Below, in pieces: positions 62,927-64,000 of a DNA stretch of 64,000 bases; positions within the stretch are counted from its first letter, which is position 1; every line of letters begins with the position of its first letter. The translations under genes and the position numbers were made by a program. The stretch covers positions 6,200,001-6,264,000 of the forward strand of contig JAUKUA010000001.1 of the NCBI GenBank assembly GCA_030549175.1, given 5' to 3'. This stretch comes from Lasiosphaeris hirsuta (lineage: Eukaryota > Ascomycota > Sordariomycetes > Sordariales > Lasiosphaeriaceae). Below the pieces are notes generated by a model. The model did no database searches. It was not told the origin of the DNA and worked only from the letters and a program-made list of their open reading frames with translations.

Positions 62927-64000
62927 ATGCAATCCCGAGCGCGACTTTTGTCCATCGCCTCTCGGCGCATTGGAGCATCGAGGAGCAGCGCCCTGACTCG
63001 AACTTTGGGCGCAAGCATATCTCAAGCAGCGACTCTAGGAAAGACAGATCTAGCTCTCCCAACCGTAGCGATTCGAACATACGCCAACGGGAGACCGCAT
63101 CCCCAGGGTGGCACTCACCGCATGAATCTAGGGGGAGAGGAAGAGAAGCCCGCATTGGAGCAATACGGAGTCGACTTGACGGCTAAGGCAAGAGACGGAA
63201 AGCTGGATCCCGTTATTGGGAGATCATCTGAGATTCAGAGAACTATTCAAATCCTCTCGCGCAGGACAAAGAACAACCCGGTTCTTATTGGTAACGCTGG
63301 CGTTGGCAAGACAGCCGTGCTGGAAGGCTTGGCGCAGGAAATCGTACGAGGAGATGTGCCAGAAAGCATCAAGAACAAGAAAGTCATCAGCCTGGATCTT
63401 GGGTCTCTTATTGCCGGGGCAAAGTTCAGGGGTGACTTTGAAGAGCGCCTGAAAAAAATCCTGAACGAAGTCCAGCAGGCCAACGGCGAGGTCATACTGT
63501 TTATCGACGAACTTCACACACTGCTAGGTCTCGGAGAGGCCCAGGGATCCATCGATGCCTCCAACATGCTGAAGCCTGCCCTCGCAAGAGGTGAGCTTCA
63601 GTGCTGCGGCGCAACGACCATGGCCGAATATCGCAAAGTCGAGAAGGATGTTGCCTTGGCTCGTCGATTCCAGCCCATTATTGTTGCCGAACCGACCGTA
63701 CAGGACACCATCAGCATACTACGTGGAATCAAGGAGAAGTACGAAGTTCATCATGGTGTCCGCATTACTGACGGGGCCCTTGTTGCCGCCGCGACATATT
63801 CCAATCGCTACATTACGGATCGCTTTTTGCCCGACAAGGCCATCGACCTAATGGATGAGGCCGCAAGTTCATTGAGGCTGCAGCAGGAGAGCAAGCCCGA
63901 TGACATCATGCAACTCGACCAAAAAATCATGACGATCCAAATAGAGCTCGAAAGCCTACGGAAGGAAAAAGATGTTGCGAGCCGTGAGCGGCGGGAGAAA
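62927..64000 (+). CDS. HSP78: Mitochondrial ClpB-type disaggregase Hsp78, 5' part
   Basis: Open from ATG 62927 to the right edge: 358 codons, no stop, truncated by the window end. Residues 1-70 form an Arg/Ser/Ala-rich mitochondrial presequence ([20 protein letters not shown]) followed by VAIRTYANG. The N-terminal ClpN domain of bacterial ClpB/Hsp104 is absent, as in yeast Hsp78, and the AAA-1 domain begins at [20 protein letters not shown]. Walker A is GNAGVGKT at 122-129, Walker B VILFIDE at 189-195, and the pore loop region is [17 protein letters not shown]. Then come [20 protein letters not shown], sensor-1 CCGATT, arginine-finger LARRFQPI and the start of the coiled-coil middle domain ([20 protein letters not shown]). 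The protein resolubilises aggregates in the matrix together with Ssc1 Hsp70. No intron is needed in this part. Confidence 0.92.
   Translation, partial: MQSRARLLSIASRRIGASRSSALTRTLGASISQAATLGKTDLALPTVAIRTYANGRPHPQGGTHRMNLGGEEEKPALEQYGVDLTAKARDGKLDPVIGRSSEIQRTIQILSRRTKNNPVLIGNAGVGKTAVLEGLAQEIVRGDVPESIKNKKVISLDLGSLIAGAKFRGDFEERLKKILNEVQQANGEVILFIDELHTLLGLGEAQGSIDASNMLKPALARGELQCCGATTMAEYRKVEKDVALARRFQPIIVAEPTVQDTISILRGIKEKYEVHHGVRITDGALVAAATYSNRYITDRFLPDKAIDLMDEAASSLRLQQESKPDDIMQLDQKIMTIQIELESLRKEKDVASRERREK

Overview
The window is nuclear DNA of a filamentous ascomycete (Pezizomycotina, probably Sordariomycetes). The evidence is monocistronic genes on both strands, short GT-AG introns with CTAAC-type branch points, fungal-specific families (fungal CYP51, Kip2-type kinesin-7, a split-finger C2H2 protein like Sfp1, a SulP/STAS/cyclic-nucleotide-binding fusion) and long pyrimidine-rich intergenic leaders. 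I assigned splice sites by reading frame. Every multi-exon model reported here sums to a multiple of three and rebuilds an uninterrupted family protein. I see no rRNA, CRISPR array or intact transposon, and no convincing tRNA.

Layout. 1-11.7 kb: a secreted LPMO-like protein (+), a cyclophilin H-type isomerase (-), tRNA-dihydrouridine synthase Dus3 (-), a Kelch protein carrying a one-base frameshift (+), and the mitochondrial supercomplex factor Rcf2 (-). 11.7-17 kb is gene-poor. 17-29.3 kb: an Sfp1-like regulator (+), a Kelch/BTB protein (-), the APC/C activator Cdc20 (+) and TFIIA large subunit Toa1 (+). 30.5-42 kb, all on the minus strand: peroxin Pex13, an HDEL-tagged ER Hsp70 in 12 exons, the sterol 14-alpha-demethylase CYP51 (B-type) and a type II membrane protein with fucosyltransferase-like motifs. 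45.2-48.2 kb: a kinesin-7 (-). 48.2-53.6 kb is gene-poor. 53.6-61.5 kb, minus strand: an STK19-family protein, a vacuolar-type SulP transporter with STAS and cNMP-binding domains, and GINS subunit Psf1. From 62.9 kb to the right edge: the start of mitochondrial ClpB/Hsp78 (+), cut by the window end.

This is a housekeeping neighbourhood (transcription, tRNA modification, cell cycle and replication, organelle biogenesis, chaperones, sterol synthesis), not a cluster with one shared pathway. The most notable items are the frameshifted Kelch gene, the intron-rich BiP-like gene with an 18-nt microexon, the Cdc20 intron that separates the C-terminal Ile-Arg tail from the rest of the protein, the uncharacterised LPMO-like and glycosyltransferase-like proteins, and the two intergenic blocks of about 5.4 kb. 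I found no convincing new multi-gene system.
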